Positions 51,725-62,577 of a stretch of DNA of 64,000 bases are shown piece after piece (positions within the stretch are counted from its first letter, which is position 1; each line of letters begins with the position of its first letter). The position numbers were made by a program, and so were the translations under genes. The notes below the pieces were generated by a model. That model was not told where the DNA came from. It made no database searches and was given only the letters and a program-made list of their open reading frames with translations. Where the stretch lies: contig NC_092582.1 in the NCBI RefSeq assembly GCF_037975245.1, positions 8,144,001-8,208,000 of the forward strand, read 5' to 3'. The stretch is from Apostichopus japonicus (lineage: Eukaryota > Echinodermata > Holothuroidea > Aspidochirotida > Stichopodidae).

Positions 51725-54700
51725 AAACAACAAAGGATGTTGGAATTGACTTATTGACTCTGTAATATGACAAGCTATTGACAAGCTATTAAATGCATTG
51801 TACTATTATAAAGAATTTAGTCTTAAAGAGTTTGTCGACAATTGAGCAAATTCAAAGCTAAAAGAAGCTTTAAAATGACTTTAATTGTCAAGTTTAAATA
51901 ATATGACAAGCTATTTAATGCATTGTATTGTTATAATGATTTTAGTCTTAAAGAGTTTGTCACCAATTGAGCAAATTCAAAGCTAAAAGGAGCTTTATAA
52001 TGACTTTAATTGTCAAGTTTAAATAATATGACAAGCTATTAAATGCATTGTAATGTTATAATGATTTTAGTCTTAAAGAGTTTGTCAACAATTGAGCAAA
52101 TTCAAAGCTAAAAGGAGCTTTATAATGACTTTAATTGTCAAGTTTAAATAATATGACAAGCTATTGTCAGGCTATTAAATGCATTGTATTGTTATAATGA
52201 TTTTAGTCTTAAAGAGTTTGTCAACAATTGAGCAAATTCAAAGCTAAAAGGAGCTTTATAATGACTTAAATTGTCAAGTTAAAATAATATGAAAAGCTTT
52301 GGACAATCTATTAAATGCATTGTATTGTTATAATGAGTTTAGTCCTAAAGAGTTTGTCAACAATTGAGCAAATTCAAAGCTAAAAGAAGCTTTAAAATGA
52401 CTTTAATTGTCAAGTTTAAATAATATGACAAGCTATTTAATGCATTGTATTGTTATAATGATTTTAGTCTTAAAGAGTTTGTCACCAATTGAGCAAATTC
52501 AAAGCTTAAAGGAGCTTTATAATGACTTTAATTGTCAAGTTTAAATAATATGACAAGCTATTAAATGCATTGTAATGTTATAATGATTTTAGTCTTAAAG
52601 AGTTTGTCAACAATTGAGCAAATTCAAAGCTAAAAGGAGCTTTAAAATGACTTTAATTGTCAAGTTTAAATAATATGACAAGCTATTTAATGCATTGTAT
52701 TGTTATAATGATTTTAGTCTTAAAGAGTTTGTCGACAATTGAGCAAATTCAAAGCTAAAAGAAGCTTTAAAATGACTTTAATTGTCAAGTTTAAATAATA
52801 TGACAAGCTATTTAATGCATTGTATTGTTATAATGATTTTAGTCTTAAAGAGTTTGTCACCAATTGAGCAAATTCAAAGCTTAAAGGAGCTTTATAATGA
52901 CTTTAATTGTCAAGTTTAAATAATATGACAAGCTATTAAATGCATTGTAATGTTATAATGATTTTAGTCTTAAAGAGTTTGTCAACAATTGAGCAAATTC
53001 AAAGCTAAAAGGAGCTTTATAATGACTTTAATTGTCAAGTTTAAATAATATGACAAGCTATTCGCAAGCTATTAAATGCATTGTTTGCTATAATGAGTTT
53101 AGTCTTAAAGAGTTTGTCAACAATTGAGCAAATTCAAAGCTAAAAGGAGCTTTATAATGACTTAAATTGTCAAGTTAAAATAATATGAAAAGCTTTGACA
53201 ATCTTTTAAATGCATTGTATTGCTATAATGATTTTAGTCTTAAAGAGTTTGTCGACAATTGAGCAAATTCAAAGCTAAAAGAAGCTTTAAAATGACTTTA
53301 ATTGTCAAGTTTAAATAATATGACAAGCTATTTAATGCATTGTATTGTTATAATGATTTTAGTCTTAAAGAGTTTGTCACCAATTGAGCAAATTCAAAGC
53401 TTAAAGGAGCTTTATAATGACTCTAATTGTCAAGTTTAAATAATATGACAAGCTATTTAATGCATTGTAATGTTATAATGATTTTAGTCTTAGCTATAAT
53501 GAGTTTAGTCTTAAAGAGTTTGTCGACAATTGAGCAAATTCAAAGCTAAAAGGAGCTTTATAATGACTTTAATTGTCAAGTTAAAATAATATGAAAAGCT
53601 ATTGACAAGCTATTTAATGCATTGTATTGTTATAATGATTTTAGTCTTAAAGAGTTTGTCGACAATTGAGCAAATTCAAAGCTAAAAGAAGCTTTAAAAT
53701 GACTTTAATTGTCAAGTTTAAATAATATGACAAGCTATTTAATGCATTGTATTGTTATAATGATTTTAGTCTTAAAGAGTTTGTCGACAATTGAGCAAAT
53801 TCAAAGCTAAAAGGAGCTTTATAAATGACTTTAATTGTCAAGTTTAAATAATATGACAAGCTATTAAATGCATTGTAATGTTATAATGATTTAAGTCTTA
53901 AAGAGTTTGTCGACAATTGAGCAAATTCAAAGCTAAAAGGAGCTTTATAATGACTTTAATTGTCAAGTTTAAATAATATGACAAGCTAAGTTAAATGCAT
54001 TGTAATGTTATAATGATTTAAGTCTTAAAGAGTTTGTCGACAATTGAGCAAATTCAAAGCTAAAAGGAGCTTTATAATGACTTAAATTGTCATGTTTAAA
54101 TAATATGACAAAGCTATTCGGAAGCTATTAAATGCATTGTATTGCTATAATGAGTTTAGTCTTAAAGAGTTTGTCGACAATTGAGCAAATTCAAAGCTAA
54201 AAGAAGCTTTAAAATGACTTTAATTGTCAAGTTTAAATAATATGACAAGCTATTTAATGCATTGTATTGTTATAATGATTTTAGTCTTAAAGAGTTTGTC
54301 GACAATTGAGCAAATTCAAAGCTAAAAGGAGCTTTATAAATGACTTTAATTGTCAAGTTTAAATAATATGACAAGCTATTAAATGCATTGTAATGTTATA
54401 ATGATTTAAGTCTTAAAGAGTTTGTCGACAATTGAGCAAATTCAAAGCTAAAAGGAGCTTTATAATGACTTTAATTGTCAAGTTTAAATAATATGACAAG
54501 CTAAGTTAAATGCATTGTAATGTTATAATGATTTAAGTCTTAAAGAGTTTGTCGACAATTGAGCAAATTCAAAGCTAAAAGGAGCTTTATAATGACTTAA
54601 ATTGTCATGTTTAAATAATATGACAAAGCTATTCGGAAGCTATTAAATGCATTGTATTGCTATAATGAGTTTAGTCTTAAAGAGTTTGTCGACAATTGAG

Positions 54701-54990
54701 CAAATTCAAAGCTAAAAGGAGCTTTATAATGGCTTTAATTGTCAAGTTTAAATAATCTGTAGATAATGCACTGTGCAGGCTGGTATTAGACAGTATTATG
54801 ATCATTATTGGTCCTCCAAGCAAGAATGCCAATAGTTTGTTCAACTGGGGACTTATAGAGATAATGCATACACACTCAAATAAATCAATGTACCTAAAAA
54901 AAAGTAGGAAAAAATGATCAAACAGTGTGAGGAACAGTGTAGCAAAAGATTGTTACTTTACTCTCACAGTGGAAATTTTGTGAAGGGGCC
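51725..54990. repeat. 125-bp satellite array with 23 monomers, inside an expanded copy of the block
   Basis: The monomer reads atatgacaagcta, atgcattgtattgttata, atgattttagtcttaaagag, tttgtcgacaattgagcaaa, ttcaaagctaaaaggagctt and tataatgactttaattgtca agtttaaata. The core gagcaaattcaaagct occurs 23 times between 51843 and 54699, mostly 125 bp apart, with some spacings of 135-141 bp where ttgacaagctat or a similar insert is present. A four-monomer, 515-bp higher-order unit is duplicated: the odd motif aagctattcggaagc occurs at 54111 and 54626. Flanks match the single-monomer block at 50985-51415. Confidence 0.96.
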
Positions 54991-55204
54991 ACAGTTGTTT
55001 TTCAACCCACTTCTTCCACCCCCCCTAACCCCCAAATAAAATTACAATACATTGCTTGCATTGTTCATTTAAGGATATCACATACAGTATATGCAAATAT
55101 TTACTGGATTAGACATATCAGTTACTTTACCATACACATGAACAACATTACATATGATGACAAAATTGAACTATGCATTGATATTACATTGTATGTAATG
55201 TTAC

Positions 55205-55665
55205 ACAATTATAAATGCCTGTACTGTATGACTTGAGATTATTATTGAATTATAAATGTCTACAGTACTATATGATTTGATATTATTATTGAATTATAAA
55301 TGCCTGTACTATATGATTTGAGATTATTATAGAATTATAAATGCCTGTACTATATATGATTTGAGAATATTATAGAATTAATAATGCCTGTACTATATAT
55401 GATTTGAGATTATTAATTATAAATGCCTGTACTATATATGATTTGAGATTATAGAAGTATAAATGCCTGTACTATATATGATTTGAGATTATTATTACAG
55501 AATTATAAACGCCTGTACTATATATGATTTGAGATTATTACAGAATTATAAATGCCTGTTCTATATGATTTCAGATTATGATAGAATTATAAATGCCTTT
55601 ACTATATATGATTCAGATGATTATAGAATTATAAATGCCTGTACTATATATGATTTGAGATTATT
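55205..55665. repeat. AT-rich minisatellite, about 11 copies of 37-50 bp
   Basis: The unit is aattataaatgcctgtacta, tatatgatttgagattatta, with variable tatag/acag inserts. Copies are seen from about 55211 to 55660. It starts about 220 bp after the end of the satellite block. Confidence 0.93.
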
Positions 55666-57653
55666 TCACTGCAATACTTCAAATGAAAGTTGCCAATGCA
55701 TGGACTGCATTGTTAAATGATCAAAGTGTCACATGCAAACAGCATAGAGATATACTGTATAAATCAAAAAGTTAACTCAGAATTTAGATGCTTTACATTT
55801 TTTTTTTATAAAAGACCTTTAGCTGATGGTGTTGATTGGTTGGTGTAAATTATTTCAGCTCAAATAAATTTGCTTGAGTTTAAGAAGTTGGTCTATGGAC
55901 AAAAAAATTTAATGAAAAATAAAGCTGTAACAAATCCTTGGCAACAGCCATGACTCATCTTGTACTTTATAACATTGGATGACATATTGTACTTTTCATG
56001 ATATATACAACAAGATTCAAGTCATGCAAGTCAGTCTTATCATGACAAATACATCAGAATGTAAAATCTGACAACCGATTAGTTTTTAATCGAAATCTAG
56101 AACAGTTATCAGTAGCCAATGATAGATATCCTAACATTTATGCTCATTATAAATTCATACCATCATTTTGTTAAATACAGTTTACAATTAGCTGATATTT
56201 CAAGGTATCTGATTCGCATCTTAAAGCACGTCTCTGCCTGCGACTGATATGGCTTGCAATTCTCAATCATGTATATATCCCCTCCGAGCAGCTGAATATA
56301 AATTGTAACTATTTATTTTTGATTGTTACCTTCAGCACATGTTTGGTATTTATATAAACAAGACACAAGTTTCTGTATTTATGTGATTCGAAGTGATCAT
56401 CAGACCATGCCAGTGATGTTAATAATGTCTGGAGGTATGATCTATCGTATAGATCTCATTGACACTGTATAAGCAACTTATATACCGTGTCGCTTTAATT
56501 ATAATATATATATGTGTGTGTGTGTGTGTTTAAGTCAATAATATTGATACAGCAAGGATTTTAATAACAAAAGTGCCGAATGCTTCAGGCTTCAATAGCG
56601 AGAAATAAATATTTGAATGGCGACTTTATACTGGGATCAACTACCACTGAAGTCTCTGTGACAATTATTCAAACAATAACAACAACGTCTGTTGAGCTCA
56701 TCAAAAATTTCTATCGATTTTGGAGTCGATTTTAGACTGTGAATCATACAGACAGTATGCTCATAATTATGATGCTTTTCAGGAGTGTGAAATATTTCTT
56801 ATAGTGTTAAATCAATTTAAATATTTTTCTTGTAGCCTTGAGCCTGTCACTGGCTTTTGTCATGCGTAATCAATGGCATTATAGTGAGTGGTAGTATGTC
56901 AGGACCATGCAATGCTGTATACATACAAATTATATCACAGAAATATATAACTTCGACTGAGCTGTGAGATTGTGTTTCCGTATCGTCCTTCTGTGTTGGA
57001 AGCAACCAGCAAGTATATAGCGTGTGTGTTTTCGTAATGCACGTAGCAATCTATGCTGATTTGATCGGATTACAGTAAATTTTTGGCGAAATGTATAGTT
57101 CAGCTAGGAGTTTGGCTGCAATAAAAAACTACCATAAATGTTTGAAATTAATTTAGAATCTTGTGTTGGAATCTTCTTCTTCTCCTCAGTAATTTAATAT
57201 TTGTACAACTTGTGAAAAATATCCGTGTGATGGTAGTATAGCTGTGTGCACTTAGTGTACATATACTGAGATCTGTTGTTCTTTGACCTTTATGAGAATT
57301 TTATAACCTGAACAGAACAAGTCCCAAGATTGTTGGTTATAATTACCTGGATGTTTTGCTTTTGAATTTATCCAAGGAATATTATATTATCTCACTTTTA
57401 CGCTAGCAAATTTTAATGATCTTTCGCTCTCAATTGAATGGAGGAGACATTTCTTAAGACTACAGAACACGGCAAAGATTGCCTCTTTATGTAGAGACAT
57501 GTGACACATTTCCTAGTCTAAATGACCCAGGATGTTTATTATTGTATATTTATATATTTGCCATGTAATGTAGTAAAACCTCTGCAGCTCGCTGGTTCAG
57601 ATCTATGATTTATTTGGAATCAACTAACCCTTAATTTGCTTTAACAATACAAC
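55666..57653. other. No gene recognised (late intron 1)
   Basis: Apart from one microsatellite there is no supported feature. This stretch would hold the promoter of the candidate alternative first exon at 57654 if that exon is real; no core promoter motif was convincing. Confidence 0.35.
56508..56531. repeat. TA/TG microsatellite
   Basis: atatatatgtgtgtgtgtgt. Simple dinucleotide repeat. Confidence 0.85.
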
Positions 57654-57670
57654 ATGGCAATGGATTCCAA
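57654..57670 (+). CDS. Candidate alternative first coding exon of KCNT
   Basis: The sequence aacATGGCAATGGATTCCAA is followed directly by a consensus donor GTAAGTTA. It would encode Met-Ala-Met-Asp-Ser and end with AA in phase 2. Splicing to 60522 adds G and gives Lys, then VQVEFYV. An in-frame TAA at 57642-57644 sits just upstream of the ATG. Vertebrate KCNT1 is known to use alternative promoters that give different N-termini before the same conserved exon, so such an exon is plausible. A 17-base exon with a start and a donor can easily arise by chance, and only the phase match adds weight. Treat it as a hypothesis. Confidence 0.27.
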
Positions 57671-58074
57671 GTAAGTTATATTTTTTCAAATTATGTTCGA
57701 ATTATGTTGCATGAGTGAATTAATCCATCAATTTAAAGTGAATTGGAATCATTCATTCTCACTTTCTTCAACAGGAAACACATTGACAATAATAGTAATT
57801 ACCTCTATGGCAAAAGATTTAACTTTGAGATCAAATGTTGAAGCTGTTGAGATCTAATATGAGAATTAATAGATAATTGGAAATTGATTGGGAAACTATA
57901 AACAAAACTGGAAAAGATCGATAAAGAATGTTTTGGTTAGAATGGAATATTCAAATCAGCCAAGGACACATGGTTTGTATCCCATAATAATCCCATATTT
58001 GCTCATTCCATACATGTTAGAAATGTTGGCTCTCTTACGAATGACACTGGACACAAAATTAATGTTGATTTGTT

Positions 58075-58640
58075 GTAAACAATTGAAAAATGTCACTCTT
58101 AGTTCTGGTTGTACTTGTAAACCACATTTAATATTTGAGAAATGATCCTTTAAACATCAATTAAAGTGGCTGAATGTACTAGACTAAATTCTAATACGCT
58201 GACAGCCCATTAGGTGCTCCTTACATGCAACAACATAACTCAATGGTAGAACAATTATGCATGGCCTCAAAATGACGTTTTACTGTACAATACATGCATT
58301 ACGAATTTGGACATGTATATGGTGTTACATTATATTGATGGAATTTCTCCAGTGTTATTTACATGAAGTAAAAAGAACATATTTTGGTTAAAGTTATGTA
58401 AAATTGATAAAACAATGGATTAAATACATTTACATTTAGTTAGGCCTACACTGAGGTCGCCGAAATCATCATAATATATTTAACCTTAATGGAGCAATCC
58501 AGAGATGAAATATATTATAAAGGTGGATGTCATCTTTGAAAACTAGTCGTTGCTACTGTATATTGAAACATTGCTCTACGTACTCAATTTTACTCTTTTC
58601 TTGGACTATGACATAAATCTATTATGCCTATAAATTCATC
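58075..58640. repeat. Diverged dispersed repeat, third family, member B
   Basis: Partner of 50140-50600; shared blocks are given there. Same orientation, about 8 kb apart. Confidence 0.62.
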
Positions 58641-58686
58641 CTGGTAAAGCCCTATATGTTTACCAAGCCTGGCTTTTTCTTCCGGG

Positions 58687-58705
58687 GAAAAGGGGGGGGG
58701 GGGTT
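58687..58705 (+). other. G-run
   Basis: ggaaaaggggggggggggttcc. Homopolymer tract prone to assembly error and to quadruplex formation. Confidence 0.7.
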
Positions 58706-59950
58706 CCGGATGTGCAGTTTGTTGGACAACGTAATGTTTGTGTTCTCAAAGTGTAAACATTAAAATGCAGATTCCATGATTCAATCTAGCTCTCGAGAGA
58801 AGCCGAGAAGCCACTTGTACGTTAGCTAGCTGCGTTTAATTTTACTTGGATGCATCTTGATTGATTGTCTTAATTTATTCTGCTTTTGGCAAACTTATCA
58901 ATCAAAGATATTTAATATATTTCAAAAGCCAAAAATTAGGGGTAGCAAAAAACCATAGTACCTGGAGAAAGTTAAGTGCATGCATTGTATATATCATTAA
59001 GTTGCTACATACATACGTACATGATGATATGATGCGTGATATTTACCGTATATTTCTACTAACAACATATTGTGTATATGATCTCATTCTGATCAGAGTA
59101 GATCAATATTTCTTGTTTTGTTGGTAATTTCTCGTGAGAAATTCAACCAAACAAGTAACTCTTTGAGGTTGAAGGAAGAGCAAGAATTAGTTCATTGCAA
59201 GGCCTACGTGAAATTCTACATTGTACCCTATACATTACTTTAGGTCAACTGAAGGAACAATTGAGATAGGAGTTATATACTGTAGCTACCATGCAAGGCA
59301 TTCAGGAGTTTCAGGGGTGCATGGCAACAATGAAGGAGGGGTACCAGAAAATTGAGGTGGGGCACTTGCAATACTCATGTGGGCCTGTAATGTGACACTT
59401 TTGTACACATGATGGTCGCACTGATGAGGAGGGGGGGACTGGGGGCACAGGATCTCCAAGGTGGGCCATTGGGCTCCTATGTGTCATGGCCAGGCCTGGT
59501 CAATGCTCGCTGGATTCAGTTTGCCCAAAAATCAAAGCTAAAATTAAATTTATAAATTATTAAATCTTGAAGATATATATGCTGGTTAAGTTGACAAATT
59601 TTGCTTTCAAGCCTGTTAATTTTTTTTTTTTTTTGAGTATCTGCTTTTTTTTAATTTCTTTTAATTAAATTACATATTGGATTGTCATTTTGTCAAAGTC
59701 AATTATTTCTCATTTCGAAAAATAAAATAAAATTGACAAATAAATTGGCTCATCTTTGCTTTATTTCATTTCTACTATGTAATATACTCACAATATATGT
59801 ACGGTATCACACGATTAATTTGGTGGACTATGTCCCTCACTGACTGCTTTTATCCTAAAGGAGATGGGGTGGTGGTAGATTACTAGAGGGTGACATGTGG
59901 TCTGGAGAATAGGTGGAGGATAGGGTTAGGGGTGGAACACTTTTAACTCT

Positions 59951-60050
59951 GATGTATGTATTTTAGATCCTCCTGCAAGCAAGAACTCGCGAAGAAGCCA
60001 TCTTTGGCTTATCAAATTGCCGCAAGCTGACCGAAGTCAGTCTCTTAGTC
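59951..60050 (-). mobile_element. tRNA-derived SINE, copy 6 (5'-truncated)
   Basis: Holds the catacatca tail, gatcctcctgcaagcaagaa, the region gaagaagccat-tttggctta and cgcaagctgaccgaagtcag, then ends at tctcttag. The tRNA-like head is missing. It lies about 470 bp upstream of KCNT exon 2. Confidence 0.88.
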
Positions 60051-60521
60051 AATCTCTATATTATAGCTAATGGGAATTACTTTTGCAATAGTCAGTAGTT
60101 GATAAAGTTGATACAGTTGCTGGTATACTGCACAGGTAGAATCTGGTCAGTTTTGCTACCAGTGTTTTTTTTTTTTTAAACATGTTGTTTTCCTTCAACT
60201 TTCATGCAAAAGAGGAAGAGGAAAAATGTATGTAATATAACACAAGAGTGGTTGGGAGGAATGGCAGGACAGATAATATTATCATCACCTCTATAACTTT
60301 GATCAGAACGTTGTCCTATGAATCAGATAATTTGTGTTCATGAAGGGGAAAGAATAAAAGAAGAGAAAGTGCCATTTATTATGCAAATTCATTGGATTTA
60401 TATTATATTTTAGGTGAATATGATTGTGGTAAACTTTTTCCATATAACCGAAGGTCCCTTGGTTCATTTAACATTAAATGATGCAGAGAATTATATTGGT
60501 TTCTTCTTTTCCTTTCCCCAG

Positions 60522-60601
60522 GGTCCAAGTTGAATTTTATGTACACGAGCAGACATTTAAGGAGCGGCTTCAGCTATACTTTATCAAGAATCAAAGATCA
60601 A
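60522..60601 (+). CDS. KCNT: Slo2/KCNT channel, coding exon 2 (conserved pre-S1 segment)
   Basis: The acceptor is a pyrimidine tract ending in CCCCAG at 60516-60521, and the donor is GTAAGT at 60602. After one base that completes the previous codon, the exon reads [18 protein letters not shown], then YFIKNQRSS. This is nearly the signature found just before S1 in vertebrate KCNT1 and KCNT2 ([23 protein letters not shown]), and I know of no other family that carries it. The entry phase is 2 and the exit phase is 1: the last base A joins GT of the next exon to form Ser. An open frame starts upstream at 60478 with Met-Met-Gln, but those residues are intronic and the true exon begins at the AG. 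The segment is intracellular, immediately before the first membrane helix. KCNT1 and KCNT2 cannot be told apart here; an invertebrate may have a single Slo2 orthologue. Confidence 0.96.
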
Positions 60602-61255
60602 GTAAGTCAGACTTTTTAAGAACTGAAGTACAATATGTTAATTATGTTGCAATGAAAGTGTACTGGCAACGTGTGTAGTATCAATAAACTGCATGACATA
60701 AAATATCTTGGGTATTTTTGGTGCTAACTTTTGCCAAAATTTGGCGGTACCAGGGTTCCCAACAATAGGAATACTAGAATCTAGGTATCCGTATGGTATC
60801 TTATAGGTATCCTTACTTTCCTCCTAGAGGCCTTGGTCCTTCAGGAAAAATGAGGAGAGAAATTAGGGGGGGTCACACGTAAACTTAAAGGGGGAGTGGA
60901 ACATATGTGTATGATTTTAGTAAGCACACCAAAAAGTTATCCAAAGATCCTCTGACAAAAAATAAATCCTATGTGCATTCTCTTGCCCAACTTGCAGTAT
61001 TTGAATGATATTTTCAGCTAAATCACACTTTGCTATTACATCTTTTGTAATTTTTCACCAACAGCTCACTTTTTATAACTTTTCACTTTTCAATGTGAGG
61101 AAAATTTTCTGACAGAAAACAAGTTTTGAGACAACAACCTTTTTGTATAGATCGACATTTCTGTTTGATTTTGATAAATATTTGTGGCTATATATCAATT
61201 ATGAAACCCGATCGATCAATCACCTTTAACCTATTTTCTGATTGTTTTCCTCCAG
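60602..61255 (+). other. KCNT: KCNT intron 2 (654 bp)
   Basis: A phase-1 intron with donor A|GTAAGT and acceptor TTTTCCTCCAG|GT. The spliced Ser codon (A + GT) restores the conserved Ser-Ser before the Arg-Ile-Arg-Leu-Phe-Asn-Phe block. No repeat element was recognised inside it. Confidence 0.93.
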
Positions 61256-61355
61256 GTGTCCGTATTCGTCTTTTCAATTTTACCATCAAGTTGATATCAT
61301 GTGCCCTTTACGTAGTCAGAGCCTGCCTAGACACAAATCCAAGGAATGCAAACTG
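61256..61355 (+). CDS. KCNT: Slo2/KCNT channel, coding exon 3 (S1 helix and start of S1-S2 loop)
   Basis: The exon follows the acceptor TTTTCCTCCAG and ends at donor GTAAGA (61356). GT completes the Ser codon, then the frame reads VRIRLFNFTIKLISCALYVV, RACLDTNPRNAN and the first two bases of a Trp codon (phase 2 exit). It matches KCNT family sequence (RIRLFNF-KLL-C-LYI-RVLL, then a short polar loop ending in Trp). The hydrophobic run from about FNFTIKLI to VVRACL is membrane segment S1. The loop before Trp is short, as in KCNT2, and lacks the longer insert of vertebrate KCNT1. S2-S6, the pore and the RCK gating domains must lie beyond position 64000. I looked for the next exon between 61356 and 64000 and found none. 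Confidence 0.95.
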
Positions 61356-62142
61356 GTAAGAAAATTTCATATTTGAAAATGCACCCTTTAATACCAACGC
61401 CATAACAGTTTACCTTACTCCATTTAATAGGCTCTCGTGTGGTAGCTCGCGGGAAATTTGAGCTGTATAAGTGACTTTTCCACGCCCATTTCCTTTGCTA
61501 GGCTTGTTGAATTGATTACGTTACACACAGGCTAATGTTCCAGTCTCATAACCTAGTAAGGTGAACAATTAAAGGCAGTCTTACTAAAGGGCAGATTTTC
61601 AAGTGAAATAATATCATGTTGTCAAAAGTCTACATTAAACAATTTACATCCAGATTGAACTAAGGAGCAAAGATATTTTTTGTGATTCTTATGATTTTTC
61701 GAGTAATCGCAAACTGATTTTGCAAAATTTCAGAAAATGTGACATTGCGTATGCTGAAGTACTTTTAAGATTTGTAGGATTGGTATTATCCATACCATTA
61801 TTAATTTGTACATCATAATTAAGATCTTATGTTTTGCAATTAACATATTTTCTGTGCCAAAGCACTTATATATAGGTATTACATATTCTTTTAATTTCAG
61901 CATAAATATATGCAAACTTGAAAAAAATATGTAGTTTGCTGATTGTAAAATAAATATTTCTATATGGAAATAGGAGATACTAAACATATTACAATCTTTA
62001 TATATTTCACAAACATAAACCAAAGTCATTCCCCCACCTCCCCTCCCTCCCCACTACCCAATCAAGCACTGTAATAAATGAATTTCCTAAAATGACCTTT
62101 AGTTAATCAGACCCATGAAAAGTTGAAAAAGTGCACTGCTGC

Positions 62143-62434
62143 CAGGCGCGTAGCCAGGAATTTGCCAAGGGAGGGGCGAAACTGTAGATTCGGCATTGCA
62201 AACTATCTAAGCGGAGCGCCACCATGGTTGGCGCGAAGCGTACAAGAAAATTTTGGCTGTAAATGCCTCCCAGATCGCTGGAAATGGCACTTCCCAGGCC
62301 TTGTAAGTTGCATCTTAGCATTTTCTCTTTTGAAAATACTAGCGATATCATAAAAACATTAAAAAACTTTTTAAAAAATATGCTCAAGGGGGGGGGGTGG
62401 CTGCCCCCTTCGCCCCCCCTTGGCTACGCGCCTG
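62143..62434. mobile_element. hAT-type MITE, 292 bp, with perfect 8-bp target-site duplication
   Basis: The ends are CAGGCGCGTAGCCAGG and its inverted counterpart (TTGGCTACGCGCCTG), giving a 14-15-bp TIR beginning with CAG. ACTGCTGC flanks both sides exactly (62135-62142 and 62435-62442). CAG ends and 8-bp duplications are characteristic of the hAT superfamily. No transposase is encoded; the open frames across it are chance. It is GC-richer than its surroundings, with a G-run and C-runs near its right end that could form a hairpin. The intact ends and duplication suggest recent insertion into intron 3. Confidence 0.93.
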
Positions 62435-62577
62435 ACTGCTGCAGTGTGCATTGTGTAGGAAGGGAAACAAAAATGTAACAAAATAAAGGTGTAGGAGAGA
62501 TGACAAGAGGACAAACAAATTCCATCTCAGAGACTGTAATAAGAAGTTACGTAGTTGACGTATATGTAAAAGTAAGT

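Larger units (their letters stand above)
39853..60521 (+). other. KCNT: KCNT intron 1 (20.7 kb, repeat-rich)
   Basis: This intron is inferred from the matching phase-2 donor at 39853 (GTAAGT) and acceptor ending at 60521. It contains most of the tandem repeats in the window: the 249-bp triplication, the 125-bp satellite and the AT-rich minisatellite. It also holds two inverted TTAA-flanked MITEs and three SINE copies. A candidate alternative first exon lies near its 3' end at 57654-57670. A long first intron is usual for ion-channel genes. If 39773 is not a true exon, this interval is upstream intergenic DNA instead. Confidence 0.65.

Noticed and set aside
51725-54750. Resemblance of the regular array to a CRISPR array
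   Set aside because: Whole 125-bp monomers repeat with no unique spacers, the genome is eukaryotic and no cas genes are present; it is a satellite.
60478-60521. Met-Met-Gln start of the open frame that runs into KCNT exon 2
   Set aside because: The segment is intronic: a pyrimidine tract and AG end at 60521, and family homology begins exactly after it.
61126-61255. N-terminal 43 residues of the frame that runs into KCNT exon 3
   Set aside because: These lie before the acceptor TTTTCCTCCAG; only residues after 61255 match the channel.
62103-62387. 94-codon minus-strand and 76-codon plus-strand frames near 62.1-62.4 kb
   Set aside because: Both run through the hAT-type MITE and its flanks; codons have no protein similarity I can recognise.
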